From Lepus europaeus (taxonomy: Eukaryota; Chordata; Mammalia; Lagomorpha; Leporidae), in contig NC_084839.1 in NCBI RefSeq assembly GCF_033115175.1, positions 40,471,501-40,535,500 on the forward strand: a stretch of DNA of 64,000 nucleotides, given 5' to 3'. A program made the position numbers and the translations under genes. The notes beneath the pieces are model-generated. The model was not told where the DNA came from and did not search any database. It saw only the letters and a list, made by a program, of their open reading frames with translations. Of this stretch, positions 1-10,515 are shown piece after piece. Position 1 is the stretch's first letter. Every line of letters begins with the position of its first letter.

Positions 1-15
1 ATACATACATACATA
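1..15. repeat. (ATAC)n microsatellite, cut by window edge
   Basis: Nearly four ATAC units sit at the very start of the window. The true length is unknown because the left part lies outside. Confidence 0.7.
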
Positions 16-1080
16 ACTCTGAAACAAATAAAAAGCAACTGCTTTGAGACCCTTCTGTGGTTGCTTGGAGTCTCAAAGACAAGCGTCCCCAGGTGTTCAC
101 TTTTTGATCTCTAGCATGGTTCCTATTTTGGAAGTTGAGGTACTAGATTTTCTTCCCCTTATAATGAGCTAAGTCAGGCAGAGAGGTGCCATTTAAGGAA
201 ATATATCCAAAAAATCATACTATTAGTACTTCATGACAGTTGTATGATCCCATATTGATGATAAATACTACTTTTTCACTCAATGTATAAATGTGGGGAA
301 GTGGAATTTCCACTCATGGCTGCCTCTCCCATTCCAGTGAGTTTCAAACGTTAGTATGATAAAATTCATCTGGGGAACTATTTAAAAATTTACCTTTCTG
401 AGCCTTATCCCCGAGTCTCTGATTTTGTGGGCATGAGTGCATTTGAGAATTTGTGCCCCAGCTGATTCTGATGTTGGGTGTTTATTCCACTTGCTGTAAG
501 AAGCACCATCCTTCCTCATACAAACCTGAGTAGGTTAAAAAACAGCCTGAATTGAAATCAAGACTTAGTTTTTATTTCTGCTATCCTCACCATGGGCCTG
601 TGCAATTGTCTATTCCCAGATTTGCTCTTCTTCCGAAAACACGGACAGCTCCTAAGTGGAGAAGCCCTTTGTTGCATCTGAGCATCTGCCAAGACCAACT
701 TACAAGAAGGTGTGACTGAGGTTTAAATCCTTTTTCAGGGCATTTGCATAAAAAATAGCCTAAGGGAAGTACTGAAATGCCTCTTTGGGGGAACAAACTT
801 GGCAGCAGCTTCTAGTCTGAGTCGGCCGCAGGAGGAAATCACCGTCACTTCCATCTTCTGCCTACTGAGCCCCACCGCCATTCGTTCTGGAGCTCTCCTC
901 GGCAAACCCATGCCCAGGATAGGATCCTTTATGCCGTCACCATCCTTGAAGGGTTTCAATTATTACCTATCCTCTTGCACCGCCTTTGCCTAATTTACTT
1001 TCCTATCTCCGGCCCGGCAAACAGCAGGCGTTCATTAACAGCAGAAGGAACTAGTTAGTCAACGTCAGAGCCAAGCTCAG
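16..1080. other. 5' flank of PPM1B, no gene seen
   Basis: This is ordinary AT-rich single-copy-looking sequence that turns mildly GC-richer after about 780. No C-SINE is recognisable. An octamer-like ATTTGCAT lies at 742-749. Short open frames on both strands between 735 and 993 have no recognisable protein character. Confidence 0.5.
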
Positions 1081-2200
1081 GAGTTCTCGCTTAAATCCAT
1101 GCTGATTGGAAAAAAAACCAAACAAGGAAATGTCTGGGGGTGAACGCCAGGCATTAGGGGGCATAAGAAATGAAAGTAACCCCTCGCAGCAGAGACTCCT
1201 ACTGACAGGATCACCTGCCCCACGTTCTCAGCTGGCTGCTCCTCAATCTCCCGCCCACTGCCTTCCCTTCCGGAGACAGGTCCGGCAGGTAGCCTGGCCG
1301 AGCGGCTCTGATTGGTCGGCGATGATTTCATTGTTAGGAAACATCCGGGTCTTTCTCCTCCCCGCAACACCTCCCCAGAGCCCTGCCTTCCCCGTTTCCC
1401 ACCCTCCACCCGCGGCCGCAGCAAAACAACCGCCTCTTCCCAGCCCACTTCGGGGCTTCGTCTGTGCGGTCGCTTCCCGTCTCTGCGCCGAAGAGAGGCG
1501 TTTATTTCCTCCAATGAGGGGCCTAGGAAGACTTTATTAGCCAATCACTAGCCAGCCCCCTGCAATTGCGGGTGGGTCTAGGCCTCCACACCTATAACTG
1601 GCCAGCCCGTCGGGTCCTTTATGGCGGTTGTTTAACTCAAGGCTTAGAGGTCAGAGTTGAGGGGGCACGGCTCTGGCAGAACGGGAAGGACCCGCACACT
1701 TTCTGGGGTTGACCGTTTTTGACGGCCAGCCAATCGCTTTCGGATACCTCCCCGCCTTTTGCGCGTTCATTTAAAAAACGTCTGTGTGACGGACTTGGAA
1801 ATTGATTCAGTGACGGACACACACAGAAAGCCAATGACTGAGCGTTCGGACCACCGTTTGGACCAATAAGGAAAGGGAGCTGTTGAGGCTCGGGCTGTGA
1901 GGGGCGGGGCGCAGGTGGGCGTAATTTGATTGACGGAGTCCCTCGCGTATGGGCGGTAGGGTGGGCTGGTCCACGACGTCCGGGAGGTGGTGCGCAGCGG
2001 AGGCGGGGCTGAATGAAGTCAATGGTAATGAAGGGTTGGGTCTCACTCAGTGGGCGGTGTTTGATGGATAGTTGGCCTTGCCAATTGAATGTGGTCACTG
2101 ATGTCCAATGGGAAATTAGGAACTCAGAGGCGGGGCCGTGTAGGCGGGGAAACTAAGTCTGGAGGTACCAGGTGAGCCGAATAGGGAGGGGAGCGGTGAT
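1081..2200 (+). promoter_or_regulatory. PPM1B: PPM1B promoter with CCAAT-box array and GC boxes
   Basis: This TATA-less region lies just upstream of the non-coding first exon. Visible CCAAT pentamers start at 1511, 1541, 1730, 1831, 1863, 2081 and 2105, and inverted ATTGG at 1105 and 1311. These are the core sites of the trimeric factor NF-Y. TGACGG (an ATF/CREB-type half-site core) starts at 1720, 1787, 1811 and 1931. GC boxes (GGCGGGG) sit near 1902, 2002, 2129, 2143, 2265 and 2283. Such an arrangement is typical of a housekeeping CpG-island promoter with dispersed initiation. The transcription start itself cannot be read from sequence. Because CCAAT boxes occur in both orientations, divergent transcription is possible but not shown. 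Confidence 0.75.
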
Positions 2201-2342
2201 TGACAGGCCTCTCAACAAACCGGAGGCCGCGAGAGGACGCGTGGTGTCCCAGTGGCGGGCGCGGGGGGCGGGGCTCGCCGAGGGGCGGGGACGACCGGGT
2301 ACGGGGAGGGGGTTGCAGAAGGAGCCGAGCGGCTGCTGCTCA

Positions 2343-2369
2343 ATGGCGGAACAGCCGCCGGTGCTCTGA
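2343..2369 (+). CDS. uORF1 in PPM1B leader, 8 codons plus stop
   Basis: ATG at 2343 with G at +4 but T at -3 (moderate context) opens an 8-residue frame, MAEQPPVL, closed by TGA at 2367-2369. If the transcript starts upstream of 2343, this is its first AUG. It probably acts, if at all, by reducing initiation at the main start. Translation is inferred only. Confidence 0.4.
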   Translation: MAEQPPVL

Positions 2370-2453
2370 CCGCCTGGTCCCCCTGGCAGTTGCGGGGGAG
2401 TTTCCTGCCGGCGCAGCTGGAGTCTCTGTTTCTCAGTGTTCGCTGGCTGGAAG

Positions 2454-2573
2454 ATGCTCCAGAGAGACGAGGCTGCGGCGGAGGAGGTGGCGGCGGCCGA
2501 GTCGGCAGCGGTGCTAGGGTGGAGAGAAGGCGGCAGCGGCGGCGGCGGCGGCGTGAGGGGCCGGGCGGTGTAA
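2454..2573 (+). CDS. uORF2 in PPM1B leader, 39 codons plus stop
   Basis: ATG at 2454 has A at -3 (favourable) and C at +4. The frame runs 39 codons to TAA at 2571-2573. The predicted peptide is Ala/Glu-rich in its first half and has a Gly run from a GGC repeat in its second half. I recognise no domain. It ends 162 bases before the exon 1 donor and does not overlap the main ORF. It may dampen translation of PPM1B. Its conservation in other mammals is unknown to me. Confidence 0.4.
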   Translation: MLQRDEAAAEEVAAAESAAVLGWREGGSGGGGGVRGRAV

Positions 2574-3557
2574 ACAGCCCCGGAGGCGGCGGAGGCAGCG
2601 GCCGAGACCCCGAGGGCGAAGCGACGGCTGAGGCTGGGCCGTGCCTCGGTTGGACACCTGGGCCGAGAGCCGCAGGGGGCTCGGCGGCGGGCGCGAGCGA
2701 GAAGCCCTAGACTTCGCCTCCCTCCCTCGCCCCAGGTAAGGCCGCTGGGCGCCTCGCCGAGGCCCGGGTGCGTTCCTGGGTGCGCCGGGCTGCGGGCCGG
2801 GGCCTCCGTCCCCGCTCTGCCGCCGGGTCCGGGCAGCGGCATGCCGGGCCTGGCTGCTGGGTAGGCCCTTCTCCCCGGCCGCCGCCTCCGCGCTCTCGGC
2901 GTAGGGCGCGGGGAGGGCACCGGAGTTTGCTCGAACGCCGGGAAAGTCAACCGCTGCCCGGTGTCCGCCGCAGTCTGCCGGCCTCTCGTGGGCGAGAAGG
3001 CGCTGGGCTCCCGCTGCCTGGTGCACGGCTGACCGGGGGACGCTCGCTCAGCCCGAGCCTCGCGCTGCGCCCCGCCGCACTTCCTCGTTCAGCCCCCGCT
3101 CCGGGCGTCCCCCCGTGCCCTTCCTCCTGGGCGGCCCTGAGCCGGTCTCTCATCAGCCTCCCGGCCTTCCCAGCCCCGTCCTTTTCGATGTCATTCTTAG
3201 CAGCGGAGTTCCTAGTTGGAGCGGCTGTGGTCAGGACCCCGGTCTGCCAGGGTCCCGTGAACAGGAGGCTGATGAGCTTTGTCGATCCGTTTTATGTAAT
3301 GCTTTAAACCTGGTGTTCTGTACAGACAGTAGTATTTAACGTGGGGTGTGTACATGACACTGAAGTAATTTTAAAGATGAAGGACCCAGCGAGTGTTGCA
3401 AATAGTTGCTTCTTCGTTGTTTTTTTTTTTTTTTTTAAAGTTGCGTGACCTCTCGTGTCAGCTTTAGCAGATCTAGGACGTTGGCCCATCCTATTTGGCA
3501 AAAGTGTTTCCTTAAGCGTTTGATAGCAGCCCGAAGTCGTCGGGATTCGAGTCTTCC

Positions 3558-3589
<32 letters not shown>

Positions 3590-4499
3590 ACTGTAGGCTA
3601 AAGCTAGAAGCTGTTTGGATAAAGTCGCCGTTAAAGAGCCTTTAAAATAGTCTCCACATGTTTAACCTATCAAAATAAAGTTGGCAGGAGTCTTGTCGAA
3701 GGATTATTTAGGAATTCTAGTAGTCTTCGTGTTATGTAGCTATTTTGGGAAAAACATTCTTTTTCTGTCAACAAACGTTTACAACTCCTGTGATGTGAGA
3801 ATTACTGCGGTTTATTGTGGGATTAACACAGGAACTCTTTTTATGTGAGCTACTGCATGGATGGAGAAGTGGTAGCTGGTTCAGGGAAGACATTGTAAGT
3901 CACGGTATGTCCTGGGAGATGGAGAAACTTGCCATGGACGCTGCATGTTAATAGATATTATTTCATTTACTTTCTCTGTTGTGCAATAGCATAGTCCTAT
4001 TGTTGGCCTACTTTTAAATGGAGCATTTCTTGATAGTGAGGCAAGTTGTTCTAATTATTATAATGGACTTTTTCAAGAGTACAGGTTTTTAAAAGAAATG
4101 TTTAGTTGAAGTAATATTAAAATGGTGATTTTTTTTTTAAAGATGAGATTTTGTAGGTCTCCCAAATGGACTGTGTATTATTATAGAAGTTTTAAAAATT
4201 AATGTTTGGAACAGAATTTTTTTCAGGATTAGCTTTTTTTTTTTTTTTTTTTAGCTGTGCTTGCTTTCTCTCAAAGCTGCCTTTGTCTTTTTTTTTTTTC
4301 CTTTTAATGGTTGTTGTTTGTGTTTTCCTCTCTCCATTTGTTTTTGCTCTCATAATGTCTTATCACAGTTTTCTGCAGTGGTTTTTATGTTGATGTATTA
4401 TTAGGAGTAGTATATTTTTATTTGAGCTTTTATATCAATTTTTAAAAAATTTCCCCAGTTTTGTACCTTAGCCTTTGGATTTGTTTGCATGTATGTTTT

Positions 4500-4854
4500 T
4501 GTTTTTTTGTTTTGTTTTGGTTTTTTTGACAGGCAGAGTGGACAGTGAGAGAGAGACAGAGAGAGAAAGGTCTTCCTTTGCCGTTGGTTCACCCTCCAAT
4601 GGCCGCCGTGGTAGGTACACTGCAGCCGGCGCACCGCGCTGATCCGATGGCAGGAGCCAGGTGCTTCTCCTGGTCTCCCATGGGGTACAGGGCCCAAGCA
4701 CTTGGGCCATCCTCCACTGCCTTCCCGGGCCACAGCAGAGAGCTGGCCTGGAAGAGGGGCAACCGGGACAGGATCAGTGCCCCGACCGGGACTAGAACCC
4801 GGTGTGCCGGCGCCTCAAGGCGGAGGATTAGCCTAGTGAGCCGCGGCGCCGGCC
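4500..4854 (-). mobile_element. C-SINE, young, complete
   Basis: Perfect 14-bp TSD TGCATGTATGTTTT at 4486-4499 and 4855-4868. Read on the - strand the element has a tRNA-like head with pol III box B GGTTCTAGTCC (complement of about 4789-4799) and a box A-like stretch near 4832-4843. A body of about 200 bases follows, then a CT-rich tract and poly(A). It is the best reference copy of the young - strand form in the window. Confidence 0.95.
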
Positions 4855-4869
4855 TGCATGTATGTTTTA

Positions 4870-5140
4870 AAGAGTATTTTTTTATTTACTTGAAAGGCAG
4901 AGTTACAGAGAGGGAGGGAGAGAGAGATCTTCCATTCATTGGTTCACTCCCTAAATGGCAGCAACGGCCAGGCTTGGACCAGGCACAAACTAGGAGCTTC
5001 CTGCTGGGCTCCCACATGTGTGCAGGGGCCCAAACACTTGCGCCATCTTATGCTTTTCCATGTGTGTTAGCCGGGAGCTGGATCTGAAGTGGAGCAACTG
5101 AGTCTCAAATCGGCACCCATGTAGGAAGCCTGCCTTGCAG
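4870..5140 (-). mobile_element. C-SINE, older, head truncated
   Basis: T-rich tail and GA-rich tract (4915-4930) followed by the body. It stops at CTTGCAGGCTCTGG without the terminal GCCGGCC-like head. It abuts the TSD of the young copy at 4500-4854. Confidence 0.85.
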
Positions 5141-5216
5141 GCTCTGGATTTGTTGGTGTGATTGTTTTCTTAGAAGTGACCAGCAGAGCTTTAAACACAC
5201 TGGGTGTCTGATTTCT

Positions 5217-5541
5217 TTCTTCTTCTTTTTTTCTTTTTTTAAAGATTATTTATTTGAAAGTCAGTTACACAGAGGGAGAGAGAGAGACAGAGGTCTTCGA
5301 TCCACTGGTTCACTCCCCAGTTGGCAGCAATGGCCAGAGCTGCGCCGATCCAAAGCCAGGAGCGTCTTCTAGGTCTCCCACACGGGTGCTGGGGCTCAAG
5401 GACGTGGGCCATCTTCTGCTTTCTCAGGCCATAGCAGAGAGTGGGATTGAAAGTGGAGCGGCTGGGACTTGAACTGGTGCCCATATAGGATGCCAGCACT
5501 GCAGGCAGCGACTTCACCTGCTACACCACAGCACTGGGCCC
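5217..5541 (-). mobile_element. C-SINE, older
   Basis: Tail, GA tract, body and head ending CACTGGGCCCC. It sits directly against the next copy. One TSD (about TGTCTGATTTCT at 5205-5216, with one mismatch at 5866-5877) encloses both elements. Confidence 0.9.
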
Positions 5542-5548
5542 CCTCCCC

Positions 5549-5863
5549 CCTCCTTTTTTTTTTTTAAAGATTTATTTAATTGAAAGAGTGAGGAAGAGAC
5601 AGACAGATCTTCCATCCGCTGTCACTCCCCAGATGGCTGAAATGGCCAGGACTACTGGGTCAGGAATCAGGAGCTTCTCTGGGTCTACCACATGGGTGCA
5701 TGGGCAGGAGCCCAAGCACTCGGGCCATCTTCCACTGCTTTCCCAGGCACGTTAGCAGGGAGCTGGATTGGAAGTGAAGCAACAAGGACTGGAATCAGTA
5801 CCCTTTTGGGATGCCACTGTCACAGACGATGGTTTTACCAGCTGTGCCACTGTGCCAGCCCCT
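5549..5863 (-). mobile_element. C-SINE, older, host of a tail insertion
   Basis: Complete older copy ending GTGCCAGCCCC. The shared outer TSD suggests that the copy at 5217-5541 inserted into this one's poly(A) tail. Confidence 0.88.
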
Positions 5864-6412
5864 CGTATCTGATTTCTATGAGTACTCCAGGAACTAGGTG
5901 AGAAAGCATTTGCAGTTTGGTGGTCATGTCAGTAAATAACATTTTATGTTAGTAATTCACATAATTACTAAATCCTGTAAGATTACATCATCTGAAGGAG
6001 TGGTGTAGTGTCTTAAATAGCCAAGCTTCCAAGAACTGCTGATTCACAAGTTGAAAGGTAGAAAAAGTGGCTCTTGTGAAAAGTTACACTTTGCTGTAGT
6101 TCATGTCTTTTAAATTCAAATGTGATGCTGATTGTTTTTTGGCACTCTTGAAAGAGGAGAATTTGCCAGAGTATACCTTGGTGCTTATGGAGATTCATTA
6201 AAAGCTGACTGAGCCACTAGTGGAGAGATTGCAGACATGCCCTTGTAAGTAGGCTGGTGAACATTTATTGTACATGATACCGGGGTGATATTTCTTCTAC
6301 CTCACATTGATGCTAGTTATATATATATATAATTATATTTTATTAATATTTACATATTATGTGTAATTGTTTTAAAGCATTTTTTATATTAGTGTAGAGA
6401 GAAGTGAAATAG

Positions 6413-6745
6413 TTTTCTTTTTAATTTATTTGAAAGGCAGAGCTATATAGAGGGAGGAGGAGAGGCTGAGAAAGAGAGACATCAGTCTTCCATCCCCTGG
6501 TTAACTCCACAAATGCCTACAGCAGCCAGGTCTGGGCCAGGTGAAAGCTAGGAGCTAGGAACTCCATCTTGATCTCCCATGTGGGTGGCAGGGGCCCAAG
6601 TACTTGGGCCACATTCTTGCTGCCTTCCCATTAGCATTAGCAGGGAGCTAGATCTGAGGCTGAGACTCCAACCAGTATTCTGAGATAAGGCATTACAGTG
6701 TCACAAAAGGGGCAGCTTACCCGGCTGTGCTGCAACGCTGTTCCC
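6413..6745 (-). mobile_element. C-SINE, older
   Basis: TSD TGAAATAGT at 6404-6412 and 6746-6754 frames a diverged but complete element. Confidence 0.88.
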
Positions 6746-6918
6746 TGAAATAGTATTCTAACAGTGGCCCATCAATAAGCTATGTAACTCCTTAAAATAC
6801 AACACAAAATATTTTACATTTTCTGTGAAACAAGCCTTTCTGAATTCACTGATTTAAAGAAAAATTAGTTGGCAAACAAACAGTGGTATCAGAGAGTAGA
6901 AGTTTCTTGAATTCTAAA

Positions 6919-7217
6919 TTTTTTTTTGACAGGCAGAGTGGACAGTGAGAGAGACAGAGAGAAAGGTCTTCCTTTTTGCCGTTGGTTCATCCCCCAAATG
7001 GCCGCTATGGCCGGCACGTTGCACCAATCTGAAGCCAGGAACCAGGTGCTTCTCCTGGTCTCCCACACGGGTACAGGGCCCAAGCACTTGGGCCATCCTC
7101 CACTGCCTTCCCGGGCCACAGCAGAGAGCTGGCCTGGAAAAGGGGCAACCAGGACTAGAATCCGGTGTGCCGGCGCCGCAAGGCGGAGGATTAGCCTATT
7201 GAGCCGCGGCGCCGGCC
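6919..7217 (-). mobile_element. C-SINE, young
   Basis: Perfect TSD TTGAATTCTAAA at 6907-6918 and 7218-7229. The head reads GCCGCGGCGCCGGCC, close to consensus. The body is slightly shorter than in other young copies. Confidence 0.95.
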
Positions 7218-7702
7218 TTGAATTCTAAAATTTTAATATCAACTTTTTTTGAGTAATAGCTTTAATTATATATCACCTACTGGTAAGGGAATTTTTTGGT
7301 ATAGACGGTATTTCTGGATTTTCAGTGATTCTTCACATTGTATTTAAATTTTTCCTTTTAGTGAGCTAATTTCAGAATTTGAATGAAACTGCCTACTGCT
7401 ATTTATGTTAGCATCCTAAAGTTTAATTGAAGAATATATCTTGCATACCATGTCAACAGATTTGTTGATTAGGAAAATTGATTATTTGGGGATATGAAAT
7501 AAGATTCCTTGAAACTGGGTAGATCCCAAATATATTATCTTGACTACTTCCAATTTCACTACCCTGTATTCCAACAGTGAAGGTAAAATAAGTAGATGTT
7601 GTGAATATTTGGGTTTTGTAGTTTATACTAAAGTGATAGGGCTTGCCATTAGCTACTGGCAGCTGATCTAACAAGTGTACAGGTAAAGAAAAAGGTGTAC
7701 AT

Positions 7703-8044
7703 GGGACCTGCACCATGGCGTAGTTGTTAAAGACGCTGCCTGCATTGCCAGCATCCCATATGGGTATCAGTTTGAGTCCCGGCTGTTCCACTTGCCATCC
7801 AGCTCTCTGCTATGGCCTGGGAAAGCAGTATAAGAGGCCCAAGTCCTTGGGCCCCAGCACCCACGTGGGAGACCCCAGAAGAAGGTGCTGGCTCCTGGCT
7901 TTGGATTGGTGCAGCTCTGGCCATTGCGGCCAATTAGGGAATGAACCAGTGGATGGAAGACCTCTATCTCTCTCTCTGCCTCTCCTTCTCTCTCTATGTA
8001 GCTCTGACTTTCAAATAAATAATAAATAAATCTTAGGAAAAAAG
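7703..8044 (+). mobile_element. C-SINE, older, sense orientation
   Basis: Perfect 15-bp TSD GAAAAAGGTGTACAT at 7688-7702 and 8045-8059. The tail carries several AATAAA motifs in the sense of PPM1B transcription. Confidence 0.94.
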
Positions 8045-8092
8045 GAAAAAGGTGTACATTAGCTTTTATAATCTGTATTTTAAGACCTTTTA

Positions 8093-8386
8093 TTTTCATT
8101 TATTTGAAAGGCAGAGGGAGAGAGTTATTACCATCTACTGGTTCACTTGCTCATCAAATGCCTATACCAGGGCAGGGCCGGGTTAAAGTCAGGAGCCTGC
8201 AACTGGAATCTGGGTCTCCCATGTGGGTGGTATGGACCCAAGTACTTGAGCTATCATCTGCCTTCTGGGTGCACAGCAGCCAGAAACTGCATGGGTAGTA
8301 GAGGAGCTGTGACTGAACCAGGCACTTGAAATGGGATATAGGCATCCCAAGTGGCGTCTTAACTGCCTTGCCAAATGTCCGCCCCC
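8093..8386 (-). mobile_element. C-SINE, old
   Basis: Diverged copy. TTTATTTGAAAGGCAGAG marks the tail side and a head remnant ending CCGCCCCC closes it. Confidence 0.82.
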
Positions 8387-8868
8387 TAAACTGCTTTGTT
8401 TTTGTTTTTGTTGTTGATACTTTGTTACATCAATTCATTGTTTTAAAATAACAGAGTAACTTTTCATCCTTTTGACTGAGTGTGCTAATATGTATGACTA
8501 GTTGTCTTGAATTTTTTTTTGTGAACATTTCTTATGGATTAGTTTCTATGTAGACTTGAGTTAAGAAGATTAACACTTTTCATTATTCCATCTATAATCC
8601 TTGCCTGAAACACAATCACTGCTTAGACTATCCTGATTTGACCAGATAGTTCAGTGTTCAGATGTAAAGAACTCCACTAAATTCTTGATAATGTATTGCA
8701 GTTTTCCAAAAGTGTAATCTATATATAGTACACATTTATTTCTCAGGTTGTTTAAAGATTTTGAGATTTAGTTTAGTAACATCTAGCATTCTAGGAAATG
8801 TAAATACTATGATAGTTTATAATTTTTTTAAGTTTTCAAATTTCAGGGTGCGATATTTCTCCTAGTAA

Positions 8869-9173
8869 TTTTTTTCTTAAATTTATTTACTTGAAAGTGT
8901 TACACGGGGGAGAGAGAGAAAGAGGTCTTCCATTTGCTGGTTCACTCCCCAGTTGGCTGCAACGGCTGGAGCTATGCCGATCCAAAGTCAGGAGCCAGGA
9001 GCTTCTTTCAGGTCCTGGGTGCAGGGGCCCAAGGACTTGCCATCTTCTACTGCTTTCCCAGGCTGTAGCAGAGAGCTGGATGGCAAGTGGAGCAACTGAG
9101 ACTTGAACCGGCGCCTGTATGGGATGCTGGCATTGCAGGTGACATCTTTACCCGCTATGCCACAGCACTGGCT
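8869..9173 (-). mobile_element. C-SINE, older
   Basis: Tail TTAAATTTATTTACTTGAAAG, body and head ending CAGCACTGGCTCC. An imperfect flanking repeat (CTCCTAGTAA and CTCCTAATGAA) may be its TSD. Confidence 0.87.
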
Positions 9174-9381
9174 CCTCCTAATGAATTAGTAGCAGACATA
9201 GACACATTACTTCTGAATTGTGGTAAATCATGATACATGAGAGTTCCCCACTAAGCTTTTATCTTTGTATTTTACTACAGTCAACTTGTGACTACATCTA
9301 GGATATCTTAGCATAACGTGTGTCTTCTATATTAACTTTTGTAATAACTTGGAGAACACAGTAGGTTGATCAGTGGTAGTG

Positions 9382-9719
9382 CAGTCTTGTGCTACTTAGT
9401 GACAGGGACAGGTTCTGAGGAATGCATCGTTAGGTGATTTTGTTATTGGGAACATCTCTGAGGGTACTTAAACCTAAGTAGTGTAACCTACTATATACCT
9501 GCACTGTAAGGGATAGCCTGCTGCTCCTCAGCCGTAGCCCTGTAAAGCATGTCACTGCATGCAATAGTGTAGGCAGTTATAGCACAAGTATTTGTGTTTC
9601 TAAATATAGAAAAGGTACAATAAAAACAGGAGGCAACAGGAATTTTTCAGTTCCATTATAATCTTAGGAGCCCACTGTTGGATATGTGATTCCTCACTGA
9701 AACATGTGGCACGTGACTA
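9382..9719. mobile_element. Tigger/pogo-type non-autonomous DNA transposon remnant
   Basis: The left end CAGTCTTGTGCTACTTAGTG roughly matches the complement of the right end (TAGTCACGTGCCAC), forming imperfect terminal inverted repeats about 338 bases apart. The interior (CTGAGGAATGCATCGTTAGG and the later run CTAAATATAGAAAAGGTACA) resembles, from memory, a common primate Tigger-class repeat. The exact subfamily is not assigned. Confidence 0.6.
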
Positions 9720-9768
9720 TTTTAATTTGTTAGTGCATTTATTAGATATACATTTTACATGCTTTTTA

Positions 9769-10069
9769 TTCATTTATTGACAGAGTTAGAGAGACAGAGA
9801 GAAAGGTCTTCCTTTTTCCGTTGGTTCACCCCCCAAATGGCCACTACGGCTGGCGCTGCGCCAATCTGAAGCCAGGAGCCAGGTGCTTCTTCCTGGTCTC
9901 CCATGTGGGTACAGGGGCCCAAGCACTTGGGCCATCCTCCACTGCCTTCCCGGGCCACAGCAGAGAGCTGGACTGGAAGAGGAGCAACCGGGACTAGAAC
10001 CCAATGCCCATATGGGATGCCGGCGCTGTAGGTGGAGGATTAATCAAGTGAGCCCCGGCGCCGGTCCCC
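9769..10069 (-). mobile_element. C-SINE, young
   Basis: Perfect 15-bp TSD TTTACATGCTTTTTA at 9754-9768 and 10070-10084. The tail is TTATTGACAGAG, an intermediate form between young and older copies. Confidence 0.94.
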
Positions 10070-10515
10070 TTTACATGCTTTTTAACACTTAGAGCACAGC
10101 TTACCAATTTAAAGCTTTTTCTGGCTTACCAAATATTTTAATATTAACTTGCTAAAAATAGATTCAAAGTTGTCTTTTGGAGTGTTTTAAAGTACCAAGA
10201 TTATGCTTATTGGCATTAAATTGATTTGTTTCTTGGAAATTTTAAAGTTTCAAAATATATCACTACTTGAAAGCATTTTAAATTCTGTGAACAAAAGATG
10301 TGATCACATATGATTTGATACTAAAGGAGAGACACATAGGAAGGTATCTGTTGATTATTAAGGAGCTTGTCTTACAGTGATAGAAGGAGGTTAAGACCTG
10401 CTCTAGGGTGGTTGTTATTTTTGTCTTAGAATGCTCTTCACTTCAGAATAGGCTTGAATGAAAAGTATATTTGTATGACAGAAATAGAAAAAACCCTTTT
10501 TCTTTATGGAAAAGT

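Larger units (their letters stand above)
2200..2735 (+). other. PPM1B: PPM1B exon 1, non-coding 5' UTR (start approximate)
   Basis: The 3' boundary is well supported: CCCCAG is followed by GTAAGG, a near-consensus donor, at 2735/2736. Exon 2 begins 14 bases before the start codon, so exon 1 must be purely 5' UTR. The 5' end is not visible; 2200 is a guess placed downstream of the last CCAAT box. The exon is very GC-rich with GGC/GCG runs at about 2465-2600, which predicts a structured leader. Two short upstream ORFs lie inside it. Confidence 0.7.
1250..3180. other. CpG island over PPM1B promoter, exon 1 and start of intron 1
   Basis: This is a dense run of CpG dinucleotides with strong GC richness, densest at about 2220-3180. 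It contrasts sharply with the AT-rich remainder of the window. It contains the promoter, exon 1 and the first 450 bases of intron 1. The long open frames on both strands here (for example 2153-2950 on - and 2768-3307 on +) follow from the lack of A/T-rich stop codons and are not genes. Confidence 0.85.

Noticed and set aside
1077..1551. 155-residue (-) and 144-residue (+) open frames in the promoter
   Set aside because: Overlapping frames on both strands in a GC-rich promoter with no recognisable protein features.
2153..2950. 265-residue open frame on the - strand and 179-residue frame at 2768-3307 (+) over the CpG island
   Set aside because: GC-rich composition suppresses stop codons on both strands. 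The predicted proteins are Pro/Arg/Ala/Ser-rich with no domain, and they overlap exon 1 and the splice donor of PPM1B.
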